A stretch of DNA of 15,299 nucleotides from JAHDCJ01 sp039028895 (GTDB lineage: Bacteria > Bacteroidota > Bacteroidia > Chitinophagales > Saprospiraceae). The notes under the pieces were generated by a model, which was given only the letters and a program-made list of their open reading frames with translations, was not told where the DNA came from and made no database searches. The translations under genes and the position numbers were made by a program. The stretch is taken from positions 1 through 15,299 of the forward strand of contig JBCCHF010000075.1 of assembly GCA_039028895.1 (NCBI GenBank), in the 5' to 3' direction. This document shows positions 13,876-15,299 of the stretch, in pieces (the stretch's first letter is position 1; the number at the start of each line of letters is the position of its first letter).

Positions 13876-15210
13876 ATGGAAGATCGTTATATGCTTGCTT
13901 TTATTATGTGCAAGTGGGCTAAGTTTTTCTCAAGATAGATTTAGTAAAATTTTCCGATTTTCAGACACCCTCGCAACGATAAATGGAGGAATGATCTGTG
14001 TCGACACCTTTGTATATACTGCCGGTGTTACGATTTCGCCGACCTTACCTATAACCAACAGAGGTCTCATTACTAAATTCACCTTGGACGGTGAAAAGGT
14101 TTGGGAGCGGCGATACGGTGATTCACTTCTTACCACTGAGCCTGGAGGAACAAGTAAAAAATGTATTATCCCAACTCTTGATGGTAATTTTGCATTTGCA
14201 GGATTTAATAGGAATGGAACAGCCTCAATAAATGCATTCCTTTCTAAATGCAATAGTCTTAATGGAGATACATTGTTTTATCGTACTTATGATTCTGATA
14301 TCCCCAATACATTGTTAATGGCTAAGAGCCTCATTCAATATGATGACGGAAGTTTCCTTTTGGCGTGTGTTGAGGACTTTGTTGATGTCGTTCTCATAAA
14401 AACAGATCAATTGGGGAATGAGGTATGGAGAAGGAGGTATGGAAGCAGTCAAGTAAAGGAATCTCCTGCCCGTATTGTCCGATCAGAAGGAAACAATGTT
14501 ATCGTATATGCTGTTGCGAGTGAAGGATCATGTGATGATGACACTGACTACATAAAACAACATTGGGTTTTTGAAATCGATTTCGTTGGTGATATTAATT
14601 GGGAATATGAATCTCCTGAGGATAGATACCTGGGAACAGCCAGTATTACGTATACAGCTAATGGGGAGTTGCTAGTATATGGCACTGAAACTATTCGTGA
14701 ATGGCTTGGTTCTCCTTTGAATTACGATTGCCCACATCAAGGATATATTGCCAAATTAAACAGTAATAATGAGGTAGAATGGGAACAAACGCTGGGAAAT
14801 TCCAATCTAACCACCATCTGGTCAGCAAAAGAACTACCTAATGGAAATATTATTGCTGTGGGAGATAATCGAATTGAATACTTACCAGATAGTGCGCAAT
14901 ATACAGGTTGGATTCTTCAGTTTTCGGCAGTTGGGGAACTTTTGTGGGAAAGAAATTTGACCCGTTTATATCCTTGGATTGGAAAATGGCATCACCTTTA
15001 TGATCTGAAGGTTATGGAGGATGGAGGGTTTTTAATCAGTGGAACCGTTGAAGATTTTTATATTCCAAGCCCGACTGCAGGTCAATGGGGGTGGTTGGTA
15101 AGAACTGATTCACTAGGATGTGTTTCTAGTGGGTGCGATAGTAATACAACTTCTATCAATTCTCCTATACCAGAAATAGGAAACCTGGAGATCTCTCCTA
15201 ACCCAGCAAA
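13865..15210 (+). CDS. Secreted repeat protein with T9SS sorting domain, 3' end lost
   Basis: A continuous frame runs from a TTG at 13865, overlapping the previous gene by 11 nt, with signal peptide MRNRWKIVICLLLLCASGLS then FSQ. GTG codons at 13829 and 13850 are other options. The body repeats a motif of the form (T/K)DxxGxxxWxxxYG: FTLDGEKVWERRYG, TDQLGNEVWRRRYG, IDFVGDINWEYE, NSNNEVEWEQTLG, FSAVGELLWERN. These are paired with strands such as FAFAGFN and IIAVGDN, so it is a propeller-like fold. It then has DSLGCVSSGCDS, a common lead-in to the sorting domain, and LEISPNPA, the start of a type A domain. At about 15210 the sequence changes to foreign GC-rich DNA, so about 70 residues are missing. 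About 448 residues are seen. Confidence 0.8.
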
Positions 15211-15299
15211 GCCGTGGGGATGGTCCTGCGCGCGCTGCTGGATACCGCCGGGCTCTTCGCGACGGGGTTCTTCGTCTTCGGGGCCGCGGCGGTCGGCGG
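15211..15299. other. GC-rich foreign segment, probable assembly chimera
   Basis: By count 67 of 89 bases are G or C (75%), against roughly 40% before it. In the frame starting at 15211, 28 of 29 codons end in G or C and read AVGMVLRALLDTAGLF then ATGFFVFGAAAVG, like a membrane helix from an actinobacterial-type or other high-GC genome. The reverse strand is also open. It interrupts the preceding gene in mid-domain with no repeat, inverted terminus or integrase, so it is best treated as an artefactual join. Confidence 0.8.

Noticed and set aside
15211..15299. Possible horizontally transferred membrane-protein gene at the right end
   Set aside because: The in-domain break, extreme composition and position at the window edge favour an artificial join over a transfer.

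Overview
The window is AT-rich DNA (roughly 40% GC) from a member of the Bacteroidota. The evidence is three consecutive secreted proteins in the style of type IX secretion (T9SS) cargo (signal peptide, and a C-terminal sorting domain that opens with a YPNPA-like motif), several small lipoproteins, promoter-like sequences of the Bacteroidota type (TTG, about 20 nt, TAnnTTTG), and a gene of the SH3 beta-barrel/DUF2693 type found in mobile elements of this phylum. The style of the secreted proteins resembles Saprospiria or neighbouring classes, but the genus cannot be fixed from sequence alone.

Positions 1 to about 4620 look like the end of an integrative element. From the left there is the 3' end of an unidentified gene, a 23-nt tRNA-Leu-like 3' fragment, a two-gene minus-strand operon of unknown function (342-1603), and a UmuD/LexA-type S24 protein whose catalytic lysine is arginine. 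A 21-bp perfect palindrome lies inside the promoter of that S24 gene. Next come a non-canonical tRNA gene enclosed by inverted repeats, a coiled-coil protein with a good terminator, the SH3-barrel protein with a strong promoter, a small unknown protein, and an excisionase-like HTH protein. About 80 nt beyond the excisionase lies the 3' half of a tRNA-His gene, beginning inside the anticodon loop. By the usual logic of tRNA-targeting tyrosine recombinases this is the attachment-site scar, with the element to its left and host DNA to its right. No integrase is visible in the window.

Positions 4626-7830 hold small chromosomal-type genes: a lipoprotein, two membrane proteins, and a pair of paralogous lipocalin-like lipoproteins pointing away from each other. 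Between that pair is a frameshifted remnant of a phage/plasmid-type gene. One doubtful minus-strand ORF follows.

Positions 7831-15210 form a tight co-directional array of three T9SS-type cargo genes. The first is a 294-aa secreted protein. The second is a 1715-aa protein with an Asp-box beta-propeller, a beta-helix-like region, a helical region and a sorting domain. The third is a secreted repeat protein cut off just as its sorting domain begins. A promoter-like sequence sits just before the first gene and the gaps are +12 and -11 nt, so they are probably one transcript encoding outer-surface or secreted proteins.

The final 89 bases (15211-15299) are about 75% GC with nearly all codons ending in G or C, and they break the third gene in mid-domain. 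This is almost certainly a chimeric join to DNA of another organism, and nothing biological should be built on it.
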